From: Lutraria lutraria
Lineage: Eukaryota > Mollusca > Bivalvia > Venerida > Mactridae
Assembly: GCA_964023205.1 (NCBI GenBank)
Contig: OZ026844.1
Location: 12,076,790 to 12,140,789 of the forward strand
Reading direction: 5' to 3'
Length of the DNA: 64,000 nucleotides
The position numbers and the translations under genes were made by a program. Every line of letters starts with the position of its first letter. The stretch's first letter is position 1. This document shows, piece after piece, positions 48,679-61,372 of the stretch. The notes below the pieces were generated by a model, which was given only the letters and a program-made list of their open reading frames with translations, ran no database searches and was not told the DNA's origin.

Positions 48679-50099
48679 CTATCCAGGGTATTTTTAGTGA
48701 CTACTGAAAAGATATGGCTGACAAGGTGCTCTTTCCGATACATTTACTACTTAGGGTTTGTTGTAACATCAACTGTTCAAAATGGTAGGAGTATATTTTT
48801 TTAAATTTTTCTCAACATTGTGAAGTAAAAACTTTATATTTGTTTGTATCAACGTCAAACATCGTCTAGAAACAATAATATCATTTATTGGATGCTGGAA
48901 TGCAGTCATTTGAATGAACTAAATGTGTTATATTTGATGTATAGTAAGTGACATAAGTCAGATAAGTGACATATTTCGGATATTAACTTAAAATGTCTTT
49001 GGACAAGGACTTATATACATATTTGGATAAGCGCACTTGTCTCATTTTTCTGAGTACGACATTTTCTGTATAAGATAATCTCATTACTAAAAACAAACAT
49101 TTATTACAATAAGTTCCAAATGTGTTTTCCATTCAATATAGAAGTGATTAACTTTATTTATATAATTTTTGTCGTTTGAGTTTACGAATTAGACGGAAAT
49201 TGATTTCCCATGGTTCATAAAGCTCCGATAGGTGTCGCTAGTGTTGAAATTCAGAAAATTTCGTGCGTTTATAGTCAAGGTATAAATCCATTCAGCCTAG
49301 GGTAACTGACTGGTAAAGACGTTTAAATTTGACAAACCGGTTATTACATGTACTAGTTCACAGTCATGTAGTATAGTGTCACACGTGGACGACTTAGATT
49401 TACACAACATTGATAATGGACACATGCGGTGAATTAGAAAAACGGAAAAGAAAGACATTAAATGGGCGTTTGCGGAAAACCGAATATGACACGAGTTTCG
49501 TATATCGAAGGCTCATTGTAGAGCCCGTAAGAAAAAGAAGCTCATGGTCGTGTCAAGACGTGGTCATTGGAACTGGAAACATGTATAGCGGGAGAATACA
49601 GAAGTTGGGAAACACACGAGGTTGAACCCCTACGCCTATGGACAGACGAAACACCTTAGATGTGACATTATTTAAACAGAGACAGTAAACCTGATATACC
49701 TGTAAAGAAGTGAGAACGTCCCAGTTCCAAGTGGAATACACACAGATTATCCAGATGACTTTTAGAGATGAGTATTTAGATTATTCTTATTTTAGAAATG
49801 ACAATTTCGATAATGATAGATTTACTGATAACTATTTTGTTTACGAACAGGTCTGGAAGACACCATTGTAAAATAGATTACCAGAAATTTGGAATAAGAA
49901 AGTCAATTTATTTAGATACAACTAAAATGTTTACTTCTACTCATGGTGGTTAATCAGTCATCAGTATCCATAAGTATAAACTGTTAAAAATAACAACGCT
50001 TGTTTTTAGATTTATGTTTTGGGATTGCATGTTCCTGTAATAATAAGAGTATGTATAGAACGAAATCGAACAAGATTTGTTGGATTCATTCTGACTTAT
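48679..50099. other. AT-rich DNA left of the DIRS remnant
   Basis: A 71-codon plus-strand frame at 49,410-49,625 (ELEKRKRKTLNGRLRKTEYD) may be a decayed upstream part of the DIRS element, but I cannot support it. Nothing else recognised. Confidence 0.3.
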
Positions 50100-51180
50100 C
50101 CCTGAAATTGATAAACAATTTAGGTTCCTGTGCAAGAACTTGAATGGCTAGGTGCTTACCTTAACAAGAAGAAATTTACAACATGTTATTTTACCACTCA
50201 GGTCAGGACAGATAATGCCTTATTAAATTTAAGTCAGATTAAACATAAATCATGGGTTCAGGTCTGGACATTAGCGAGTTTTATTGGTCAGGTTAATTCT
50301 AGTATGAATATTGTGATCAGTCCTGTTTCACAGATTATGATTAGATATCTAAGCATTGGTGCATTACAAGCCAATAACTGGATTTATTATAATCAAATTG
50401 TCTCATTCTAGTATGCAGTAGTTAGGTGTCTCCATTCCACAGGGGTTTGCTTTAAGATTGTTTACAGTGATGCTTCAGCTAAGCATATTTTACGGGCTAT
50501 GAAGTCGATATTTTAAATGGGGTTTCCCATGGTGTTTGGATGTCAGAGGAGAGTGTTCGATCCTCATGGAGAGAACTGTGTGCTGTGTAACGATCCTCAT
50601 GGAGAGAACTGTGTGCTGTGTATAGAGTACTAAGATATATGTATATGTGTTATATGTGTGTATGTATATGTAAGTATGTATGTGTGTGTGTGTGTATCAT
50701 GCCTTTGGAATGTTAATGAATTTTCATTATTTATTTATTTGACTCGGACAATTTCTGGCATTATCTACGTATATAAAGGGTTAAATGGTTAACAGATAAT
50801 ACAGGTGTGTGCACCATCGTTCAACATATTTTAGTTGTAGATTGTTTTGCCTTTGAACACACATTTTTACTTTAGTTTTTGGGCTTACAAGTCTGCTGCA
50901 TGTGTGGACGCATTCACATATAATTGGGGTTCAGTATTTGGTGTGTTTGTACCCAATGTTATTCTTGTGGCTAAAGTGCTCAAGAAGATACAGAGTTGCA
51001 AAGCGCAAGTCGGCAAATTATCTTTTATGCCCCTGGGTATGCAGTTTTTAGACATTTTGTTCACGATTGGATGTGTTAACCTACTGATAAGATACCCCAT
51101 GCAAAATGGTGTAGGCATTTTCAGTTATGGAAAAATAAAGTTTAACGTGTCTGCATTATACATTAATTTGAAGAATTAAA
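50100..51180 (+). mobile_element. Degenerate DIRS-type retrotransposon (RT end and RNase H)
   Basis: Consecutive frames read EWLGAYLNKKKF, QVWTLASFIGQVNSSMNIV, SPVSQIMIRYL; then VYSDASAKH; then WMSEESVRSSWRELCAV; then VDAFTYNWG, and LKKIQSCKAQVGKL. This is the order of the RT C-terminus, RNase H and following linker of DIRS elements (LASxIGxxxSM, SDAS, SSxWREL, DAFxxxW). Frameshifts and stops separate the pieces, and about 35 bp is directly repeated at 50,550-50,620 (CGATCCTCATGGAGAGAACT twice). No tyrosine recombinase or terminal repeat was found. The remnant ends about 120 bp before block B. Confidence 0.7.
50630..50698. repeat. TATG/TG microsatellite
   Basis: ATATGTGTGTATGTATATG and GTATGTATGTGTGTGTGTGT inside the DIRS remnant, adding to its decay. 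Confidence 0.8.
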
Positions 51181-51659
51181 ACAGTGAAAGTATTCAATTA
51201 CCATACCCAATACAAATATTTTATATGACTAAGAAATTTATTCAATAATTTTGGAAATTATTGAGTAATATGTTATATAATAGTTAAACATACAATCATT
51301 GGTGTTATTTCGTGCAGTCATGTAATTGTAGTGTTCATTACTTTATAGACAATCCAATGTCATGTTTGATTTGATACAATTCAGTTCATCTTCTAAATGG
51401 TATTAAGTACACTGTATAGTATTCACAAAAACATCACATTTATTCAATGCAATATTGCTCGTTTTTCATGAAACACACGGATCTAAAACGTATTGTCACA
51501 GACATGCTTTAATAAATTATATATTGTGATGACCGTGTAATAAAACAATATCATGAATGTGTTTATCATTTATCTGTTAGGTCAGTTCAGTCAGAAAATA
51601 GAGTAGGGAGGGAAGATACAGAAGTACTGGGCATTTAGAACTCTATTAATTTTTATTAC

Positions 51660-51757
51660 GAATGATTTTCCTGGTTCTTTATCGTGCCCGGTGATAAGCA
51701 CCGATACACTCTAAACATCTTACCTGTGATTTTCTAAACTCGATACATGGTTCGGTA
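51660..51757 (-). mobile_element. SINE body next to the small minisatellite
   Basis: Counterpart of 11,738-11,844, with GTGTATCGGTGCTTATCACC and GGGCACGATAAAGAACCAGG on the minus strand. Confidence 0.75.
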
Positions 51758-52378
51758 GTTGTGATGGTGACACTGTAAAAGCGTCCCTGAAATATCTGAA
51801 AGTTGTTATGGTGACACTATAAACGCGTCCCTGAAATATCTGAAAGTTGTGATGGTGACACTGTAAAAGCGTCCCTGAAATATCTGAAAGTTGTGATGGT
51901 GACACTGTAAAAGCGTCCCTGAAATATCTGAAAGTTGTGATGGTGACACTGTAAAAGCGTCCCTGAAATATCTGAAAGTTGTGATGGTGACACTGTAAAA
52001 GCGTCCCTGAAATATCTGAAAATTGTGATGGTGACACTGTAAAAGCGTCCCTGAAATATCTGAAAGTTGTGATGGTGACACTGTAAAAGCGTCCCTGAAA
52101 TATCTGAAAATTGTGATGGTGACACTGTAAAAGCGTCCCTGAAATATCTGAAAGTTGTGATGGTGACACTGTAAAAGCGTCCCTGATATATCTGAAAGTT
52201 GTGACGGTGACACTATAAAAGCGTCCCTGAAATATCTGAAAGTTGTGATGGTGACACTGTAAAAGCGTCCCTGATATATCTGAAAGTTGTGACGGTGACA
52301 CTGTAAAAGCGTCCCTGAAATATCTGAAAGTTGTGATGGTGACACTGTAAAATTAAGCGTCCCTGATATATCTGAAAG
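51758..52378. repeat. 44-bp minisatellite array, 14 units
   Basis: Same unit and same SINE flanks as 11,845-16,257, but only 621 bp. Units are more uniform than in A, mostly GAAATATC, with single variants such as TTGTTATGG, AAACGCG and AAATTGTG, and one TTA-insertion unit at the right end. ORFs up to 193 codons on the minus strand are products of the repeat. Confidence 0.97.
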
Positions 52379-52451
52379 CGAAGCCGAGATGCGATACCAC
52401 GACTTTTCTATTAGTATTCCAGCACGTTACCACAGAATCACCGATCAACTC
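52379..52451 (-). mobile_element. SINE tRNA-like head flanking the small array
   Basis: Counterpart of 16,258-16,330 with a few substitutions (GATGCGATACC for GATTCGATACC on the plus strand). The second tRNA-like fragment follows at about 52,520-52,650. Confidence 0.7.
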
Positions 52452-53169
52452 CTAAAAATATGTATACCTGTCACGGTATATCTTATTATTTTTCAAAACT
52501 GCACGATAGTTCAGCTATCCATAGCGGTCACTCGCTCAGCGCGCATCACGACTTGGCTGTCAAAAACACTTGGTGAGCACATTATAAAACTTCTAAGACC
52601 GCTGATGTAAGGGTCTCGGATTCGAAGCCCAGCCATAAAGTATAATTTGATGATACAAATAGCCAGTATGTATCCACTCTTTATGTATTGACGAAGAACG
52701 GGTCACTAATTGAACCATGTGCTGGTTAACTGACCACGAAACATAACAGCTCAAAGCAAACAAACGAAAATATAATACGATTAGTATCAATATCTCTAGT
52801 TTATAATGAAAGGGAAATAATCACTACAAACACTTCTCAATGTAATATTCTGGATTTAATTCCCTTTGTTGAAAGATCTGGATAATTAACAATTTTGTAT
52901 AAGAGAAATACTTCAATTTTCAACATTTCGTCGTCATCATCATCATCATAGTTAAACTGCGCGATTTTATAAATGGTAACTTTTGAATGTTCTCTTAAAA
53001 TAAATAATTCATTATATGATTTTTTTTAAATATTCATAAAATCAGTTTGCAGGTAAATCAAATTTCAACAACTGTTCATAATTATGTACTTTATGTATTG
53101 TATTGATATATATAGATTATATAATGCATATATTTATACATGTGCTGTTTTTATCAAGTGTATGTAACA

Positions 53170-56100
53170 CTAGTACACCCTGTTGTCGTACCAAGGGTTG
53201 GGCCCATAGTTGCTGGGAGTCCCTTTGTAATATGGGTATTCATCAACTGGCACAACGTTATCTACTGGGGCCGCTGAGAGTACAGTCGGTTCCTCACTGA
53301 AATATTTAAATAATACAGGTCATCTGTAAATAAACTGAACTGAACTTAACAATCCTTAAAATCTCACCATTCCTTAACACGAACATGGTGTATTGTATAC
53401 TTAATGTTTAATCAAATTTGTGAAGGGGTACATTGCACCAACCATTAGTGAATAGGTTTATAAACTATATGGAATAAAAGTACCACATTCTACAAATATA
53501 CAGATAATATTACAATAGCTACCTAACACAACAGAGAAATTTTTAGAACACATCAATCGAAATCATTAACAACACTCAAATAGTCATCTATAAAAACCCT
53601 GCCCTCAAAGATTCAAAATTAGGAGTCCGAATGTTTGGGTATATGATGCAAATGTGGATTTTATTTTCCCTGGCCAGTGATATACTTACTGTTAACGAAT
53701 ATATTAATAATATTACAGGTCCAATTTCTTCAAGTCTGGGTGTGAATCTACTATGTACATGTATTAGTAATTATAGTACCCATGTCTATCTGAGTGTTGG
53801 ACTCAACACTCAAAATAATGATAATAAAAACTTAAACAAAGGATATGGACCGAAAATATTACATACAGCAATTCACGTACAAAAATATCCACACAAGTTA
53901 AAAGTTGATATTGAAGTGCTAAATCTAAATGCTGAATCTGAGAATTACGAGTATTGTTCTTAGAGAGTTTATGCATAAAACTAGCATACCGATAGTAGAC
54001 TGGACGTTCGGTCGGATAGTATGGTTGGGGTCCGTACACATATTGGTGAGCCGGAGCAAAGACTGTTCTCATCTTGGTGTCCGAGAACACTTCGGTGTCA
54101 GAACGGCTACTGGACCGGTCGGTAAGACTTCCACATACACCTGAAGTATTGGAAGCAACAACGTCCGGAAATAACGCATGATTCAGCAAGTCCTTTTCTA
54201 GTTAATTACCTTGGTAACAAAAAAGTATCGCGAACCATTCCGTACGTAATGAAGTAACCGACTGATATAAATGATGTTTTTTTTCTCATGTAATAGAAAC
54301 CAGTCAGAATATGCTTTGATAATTTGTCCTCAAGCTCGAAAATTAATTTTATACTAATATATATTTTTCAATTTAGCGGAACACAGCTAAGTTCTGAAAA
54401 GCATTACTTGAACTTATTTAGTACAATTGAATAAATAATTGTTGTACAAATAGACACGAGGAAGTATCCCCACCTACCTGTAAGCCACAGAAGCATAAGT
54501 GCCACAACAAGGGCCAGGAAGCCACCAATGGCACATAGAACCACAGAGTAAGGTACGTGAAGACTCGCATCGTGGGATGCTAGAAGTGGTAACTTATGGT
54601 CAGCTTCGATGTCGTCATCTATATCTAGGTGCATGTGTGATACCATACCAACAGGTACCCATACCAGTATGCCTGAGATTATAAGTACAATAAAAATTGT
54701 TCAATCATTCATTATATTTCTACGACATTATTTAAATCGAGCTGCGTAATATACTTAATTTACGTTTCGGCTATTGCCTTCATCAAAAACGGATATTCGT
54801 TTTTGATAAAGGCAATAGCCGAAACGTAAATAAAAGGAGATTATACTGAGAAGTTCTTATAATATTGTATCCATCCTGATACTCCACAGGGTCATAATGA
54901 AGTTTAGCATAAATAAGCTTGTGAATGACAAGGAGTGTTCCTTATGAAATACATACAGTTCTAACTACTCTGATGTTTATTTATGTTGTAGACCGATATT
55001 AACTAAATAAATCGATACTAACCTGCGAGAAGCCAGGCAACAAACGCTGTAGTAGCAACAGTTCGGTAGACCCAGGTTTTGAAGATGCAGCAGACGAGAC
55101 ACAGGACAAGAATAAAACCCAGGGTACAGAGGAGTACAACAATCACCATGATGATTCTCCAAGCGACCCATTCCTCCGTGTCTGCCGTCAGATTTTCTAT
55201 CCAGTTATAATGACCGCTGTACTCTGCATGTATACAGATAACATATAATGCTAGTACAATGTAACCTCCCTTGAGCGGTGGCCCTCTCTTGGGCAACAAC
55301 CTCCCTTCAACAACAGCATCGTTTTTCCTACTGCACGTTTCAACTATCAATTTAACCTCTCTAGAGCAACAACTTCTGAACAACATAATTTTGCTACTCC
55401 CAAAAGGGTGTTGCTTTGGAGAGGTTGTGTGGTAAACAGAGCAGTAATTAAAATATCATTTATCAGTTTTAGTAGTTTAGAGTAAAATCAACGAGCGTAT
55501 ATACTTTCTAATGACTAGACTTTAAATCTTACTGGGATAAGCCATCTCTGCCACACACTCTTTAGAATCATCTCCAGCCCGGCATGTCTTACAAGTCTCT
55601 AACTCTTGTGGACACAACACATCATAGAACAAGGACCTGGAAAATATGTCAACTTGGCATTGGTAAGATTGTAATATCTAATCTTAGTACATACATATTT
55701 CAGGTATATATCGGCATCATAACAGAACAAGGTTGATCTCTTAGGGGTTAAGTCTCCTATCCGATAGGACTGTGCACAACCGTTAACCGAAATGTCGGAA
55801 ATATTCGAATCCATCTTTAGATTCGCGGGTACGGATCCAAATTATGTAATTTCATTTGCGGTTGGGATACAAGCTAACTCGTGGTTGAAATATGTTTTTT
55901 CCCATTTTAACGACTTTCGCTCGTTTCATAGATGGGTTTTGTTTTCGTCTGCACATGGATCGCTCTTATTGTCATTATCAGGGACACAGTCATCCATTTC
56001 TTGTCGTTTGTTTTCACTATTGACAGTTATTTTACGATTTCTCTGAAAAGTCAGCAAAAGATGATGTTCCGTTGAGATCGCAATCGAAATGCAGTGAGGT

Positions 56101-58089
56101 TATATTTTGGGTTTTACTCGAATATTTGATAGGTTAAACTCTCACATATTTTTTGTTATCAGTATTAACAGAAATCAACTGTACTGTCTCAATTTGTATA
56201 AAACCAAATGCTGTTTGATTGTTCACAAATTGATAATGATTGTTATAATATTATTTTGATGTTGAATCTTCATATTTCTTAAGAAACAACTGGTAATTTT
56301 AAATGTCTGTACTTTATTAATCTTAAAATTGAAACGAAGATTGTTAAATTATGTTAAATAATGTTACACCAAATAATCTTTCTGGAACCTAATTGCAGAA
56401 GCTGACTACTGTTAAACTCTAGCACACCACAGATAAGGCCAAACTCCTTGAACTGCCTCAGCTCATCAAGGATGATTTAGGATGGCAAAGTTATATCAGC
56501 CTCTGATAAAAATATGTGTTTATTATACAGAACTATTTTTTGTATTTGTATCCTTACACTTAAACATATAAACTACAAACTTCCATTTTATTTCTAAGAG
56601 CTGGAAACTTATTGATGTATTATAGATTTACACTTTGTACTACAGCATACTACCAGTTGTTTATCTTGTAACAGACGATACATAAATTACTACTCACACA
56701 ATACAGTCTTCTGTTGTGTACTATTATTTTATCTGATTGTTGTAATTTATTTATCATTTACAACTCATAACACTTAAGGTATTTATTGTTTCAACTGTGA
56801 TTCATTTAATATTAATGTGAATAAGGGTTAAAGTTATCTTTTAACATATTTAGTATTTTGCTTATTTATTCTAATTAACAAAAAAAATCTAAGTTTTAAT
56901 ATCAAGAAGTTTGTACAGTTGAATTTGTTATAGTGTTGTCATAAAGCGATGAGATGAAATACAATTATTCAACCAACACCTAATACTAATGGTGCAATAG
57001 GATTCGATCCGAAATATTCAAGATTCACCATTTGGATTCGACTGGATCAGAACCGAAATAATCTGGATTCGTCGTGCCCCACTCTGTTGTTTGAAATATA
57101 TAGAAAAACAAGTACTAAGTACATTGATACCGTCTGTGACCAGAATTGGTCAATATCGAAACATCAACTGTATTTCATTTCTTTAAATTATAGGGGTCTC
57201 TTTAAAGGTAGTATCCTTATACCTTTGGAGATGTTTTCTCGTGGCAGTGGTGGCTTGATGCTGTTCTTGAAACACTATTTTAAATGTACTTTTAGTAAAC
57301 ATTCAGTGAGGTTGGGTAGTGAACAGTGAACACCGGCTGGTGGAGTAATGCACGTGTGGACTGACCAAACAGCTTACGAAGCCAACCAGACTTAAAACAT
57401 TTTAGAATTATTGTGTACTCTACTTTTTTGCATAAATGTTGGATATTTTGACTTATAAATTTAATTGTCCATAGTTGTGTATATTTTACCCATATCATTT
57501 TTGACTAACATGTTTGTATTCATTACATATTGTTTTAACCATGACTTAATCGTGACTGTACAGCACTTTTGAACGTGTAATTACATGAAAAAAGGGCTAT
57601 ATAAATATGGTATAATAATAATAAAACAAATCCGTAGACCAAGATTACTAGGCGAATTGTCGGTTAAAAATACGATTTTCTATCCTAATAAACACTCGTT
57701 CTTTGTCTTCTAAAATCTATTCAATGAGAAGCACGACTGGGGCTCTTAAATTTTACATATCCCGATTTTCACAATACACAGTTTCATTTATTAAAAGACC
57801 AATGCTAACTGTCGCAAAATAATTATATGAACATTTAATTATTGTTATTAAAACTATCGCTGCCAGACACAAAACTCTGTTGTACTATAACAAAAACAAT
57901 AGTTTAACGTTCTATGACAAGACACAACACTTACCTATTCAGGGACGACACAGTGTACTCTGAAGCTGCCTCAGTCTCCTGGAAAGTTACAGCCAACCAG
58001 CCAGGAGTCGAAAATCCAATCCACAGAAATATAAATGTTATTGTTGATAAAATCATCAAGACAACATGATAACAAAATAAAGGATCCAT
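53170..58089 (-). CDS. Four-transmembrane claudin/PMP22-like protein, copy B
   Basis: Six exons: 58,089-57,935, 55,636-55,533, 55,223-55,023, 54,672-54,478, 54,140-53,990 and 53,296-53,170. Lengths and phases are identical to copy A, giving 310 residues plus stop. I count four residue changes: T81A, T97N, M99T and an Ile-to-Val in TM3. T97N with M99T creates an N-L-T glycosylation sequon in extracellular loop 1 that copy A lacks. The Arg codon split across exons 1 and 2 changes from CGG to AGG silently. All splice sites are intact, so both copies can be functional, unlike the neighbouring large gene, whose block B copy is broken. Function as for copy A: a predicted four-pass membrane protein, family assignment by fold only. 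Confidence 0.85.
54759..54830. repeat. Intronic hairpin in the four-TM gene, copy B
   Basis: Counterpart of 18,628-18,702. Here the arms pair without the 3-bp interruption; one substitution (CCTTCATC for CCTTTATC) lies in the left arm. Confidence 0.85.
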
Positions 58090-58137
58090 CTTGTTCCTCT
58101 ATTTGTTGACGATTTTAAATAAACACTCACAATATAA

Positions 58138-58145
58138 TTTATATA
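58138..58145 (-). promoter_or_regulatory. TATA-like box of four-TM gene copy B
   Basis: TATATAAA on the minus strand at the same distance from the start codon as in copy A, with neighbouring bases slightly changed. Confidence 0.35.
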
Positions 58146-61100
58146 TTTTCGAAATATTTACATATTTTGCTTGCACTGTTCAAACTATGTAAATCATAAG
58201 TCTCGATATCACTTTGCGAACAATTTTAGCAAAAAGTCTGTTGATGAATTTTATTTCTTTTGACGTACAAATTAATTCCACAGGGACAAGAACTGTGATG
58301 ACAAAACTGAGTTAGGTCGTTGTTAAGTCATATAACAATTTGTGACTTATTCTAACATATCCCTGTGGTAGATGTAATATTTGCATGGTTTAATGGTTCA
58401 CTGGGTAATTGATAGAGATATAACACGGATGAGAACATCTAGATGGTTACACCCAGACTCTCGTTATGTTTTGCTCCAATGGTTTAGAACTTTAGTAACT
58501 TGTGTGCAACAGACGGGTTGAAGAGAAAACATTTATATACATAACTGTATACTTGAAAGTTTCGGTTAAGTAAATTCAAGGTCCCATATTTAGTTTAAAA
58601 TCATCAAAGCCCACCTTAAGTTGGTTATTTTATGATTAACTGGAAACGTCATAAATACCAAAGGTATGTTGATAAAAACAAAAATTAAATGTTTAATTTT
58701 ATAAACTTATGTGTTTAATTTTTCTAATATAATCATGAGCTCATTTTGAGCATCAATACACGTACATCCATGATTGTATCGTAGTACGTATAGAGATGTA
58801 CAAATAAGTACAACTACAGTCTACCCTCTGTAAATGATCATGCGCGCATAATGTCAAATTAATTAGTAATCATTAATTGGTATACTACAGAACAAATACT
58901 TTTCTAAATAAGGCCTCAAAGTTCATACTTGTATATTAATACTAGTGTGACCATTCTTTTACGAGTTGACAGTGTTTCTGTAGGAACCATATGTATAGTA
59001 TATTACATATATCGATGTAAACAACGTGTTGTTCAATCTGACCTTGATACAACTCTGTACTTGAAAACAGAAGACCCAACAATACATATTGTTCTTTGAA
59101 AGTTTCGATCAAAATCACAGAATGTTTTATTATACAACAAATAAACTAATACATGCATGAGTGAGTTGTTTTATAGATATTTATATCTAATGTATAAAAT
59201 GTTTTCATCATGCTTCACTAGCTAAGTCATTAGCGTATTTATCTGTATATATAATGTACATTTAATTAGGATCATCTACTTTAAAACTACATGGACAGTT
59301 TTTGTGTATCCATACTGTTGTTATGCTGAGTTTATTTTGTATTTTTATGTCTCTGTGTTCTGGTATTTATAATGTTCGAATTTGGATGTTTAATAGTCAA
59401 ATAGCGTTTTATACACTAATATGTTCAATTATTTGTTTGTCTATAACACCTGATAATCGTATATACTGCATTCTAGCTTTATCGTCATTCGCCTTAGTTT
59501 AATCCTCTTTTCTGTCTGTGTATGTGGCTTGAACATTTTGTTTCTATAGCAACTACTTTTGTATAACTGACCAAACAAAGAAGGTGATAATTAGCTTAAT
59601 GCGGCTTATATGTTGCATTTCTTTAAGTATATCATTTAATCTTTCTGTCTTCAGAAATACCCTTTCTTCTAGTTTCAGAATTTATGTACATGTATTTTAA
59701 TTGGTCGTTTTAATTTATGTCACTCCCATTTTTGTATGCATGACTAGCCCGCTTGGGTGGACTGGTCAATAATTTATATGATAGAAGATACTTGAAATTT
59801 GTCTTGGCTGTAAGGTGGATGTCCACAGACCAGTTAGTGCGATTTCGCCACCACGTTTTATTGTGTTTCATATTTGGATTGTTGTTCACATTGACGTTAT
59901 TATTGTTATTTTCCCTTAAAAAATAAAGTGGATCATTGTAGTTTTGGACTTGTAGTAACTATTGTTGAATTGTAATTAGCAACAGGAATTCCTGTGCTGC
60001 CAGATTGTTCATTTAGCTAATTCCCCGAAATAAAGTAACGCGCGTACACAACAAAGAAATATAAGAAATTAGCTGCGTTACACTTTACTAACCACTCCTG
60101 TGTTACTTGTTATGTATGTATGTATGTGCCACGTCTGACTATGCACAGGCTACCGGCAACCTTCACCTTTGAAGTCAGCTGTTTCACCGGCCGCGGAGAA
60201 ACTGAATCGTCAAATATTGAATAGTAGTTTTTATATGAAATAAATATTTTGTTGTTATAAAACATGTTATAAACATAATATTTGACAGTGTTTTCAGAGT
60301 GTAAAAAGAATTCATGGGTAGTAGAGGGACTGTGGGTGAGCTTCATACTGTTACTTTGTACCATAAGTAAGTCTGCTCTCAAATATTGGAGTTTGTTATA
60401 CAATGGTCATCACGTATTTTAGTATAATGTACAATGGTATAAACATAGTCCATGTTATATGTTATTAACAATAGTAACTACCTTTGCATTTTTGTGTTGA
60501 AACTTATATAATTATGTATATAAGTTCATGAAAGAAAAACAAACAAGTGATACGCTAAAAAGATAAAGTATAATGTCAAAGTATTTCAATACAAGCATGT
60601 GGTATGTTGAAAACAAAGAACAAGTAGTAGTAAAAATAAGAATGATTGTCCAACCATATTTGAATACATTAAAATTACTGAATGTATTAAAAAAGGCTAC
60701 CTACATATTTATTAATCACAGAAATAGCGCATATTCAAGTATTTCAATGGACATACAGCAACAAGTTACAACATCAACTTGAAATTTAAACCAATCTGTA
60801 GGCAAACATCCAACAGTACTATAATTATAGATGTATTTATATTTTGGTCATTCAGATAAGCACTGAATACATTTGATAACTTTCAAACATTCAATAGTAC
60901 TGTAGACTATGTCATCATGTAGGATTTATGTTCTGGTCTCTCAGGGAAGCTTTAAATATACTTGACAACATACACACACAAATATGACTTACTAATAAAA
61001 TAAAACCTACACCAAACACAAGAAATGCATGTAATTGTACAGATCTATAATTAAGCAATATTTTATTGACAAACATAATATGGAAATCAATTAGTTACAA

Positions 61101-61372
61101 TATCAAACTACAACGACAGGTAGGCAATACAAATGAACGACACAATGTAAAAGACAAAACAAGAACAGTAATTCACGAACACCAAAGCTTAATATAAAAT
61201 AATTCCGAGTATAAAAATGATTACAAAAACACCATTGATTGTCCTGGTTACGAAACGGAACATGTTTTATCAACAGTTATATCAAAGTTCTAAAATCAAG
61301 CATTTTTCTGATTACGTTAGACTAAGCTACAACTACTCATATCTAATATCCGAAATCAGGTTATTCATTTTT
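58146..61372. other. Intergenic DNA, block B
   Basis: Counterpart of 22,116-24,554, enlarged by the insertion at 59,316-60,081. No supported exon. Confidence 0.5.
59316..60081. mobile_element. 766-bp insertion unique to block B, possible solo LTR
   Basis: Block A reads continuously across this point (near 23,285). The insert begins TGTTGTTATG, ends near GCGTTACA, and has AATAAA motifs near 59,923 and 60,029; TG...CA ends and late poly(A) signals suit a solo LTR. A candidate target duplication (ATAC/ACAC) is imperfect. No coding frame is recognised. Confidence 0.45.

Noticed and set aside
51720..52345. ORFs of 179-193 codons in the second array
   Set aside because: Same repeat artefact as the large array.
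59302..59502. Hydrophobic 66-codon ORF resembling a membrane protein
   Set aside because: Spans the border of the block B specific insertion and has no counterpart in block A; T-rich DNA gives hydrophobic translations.
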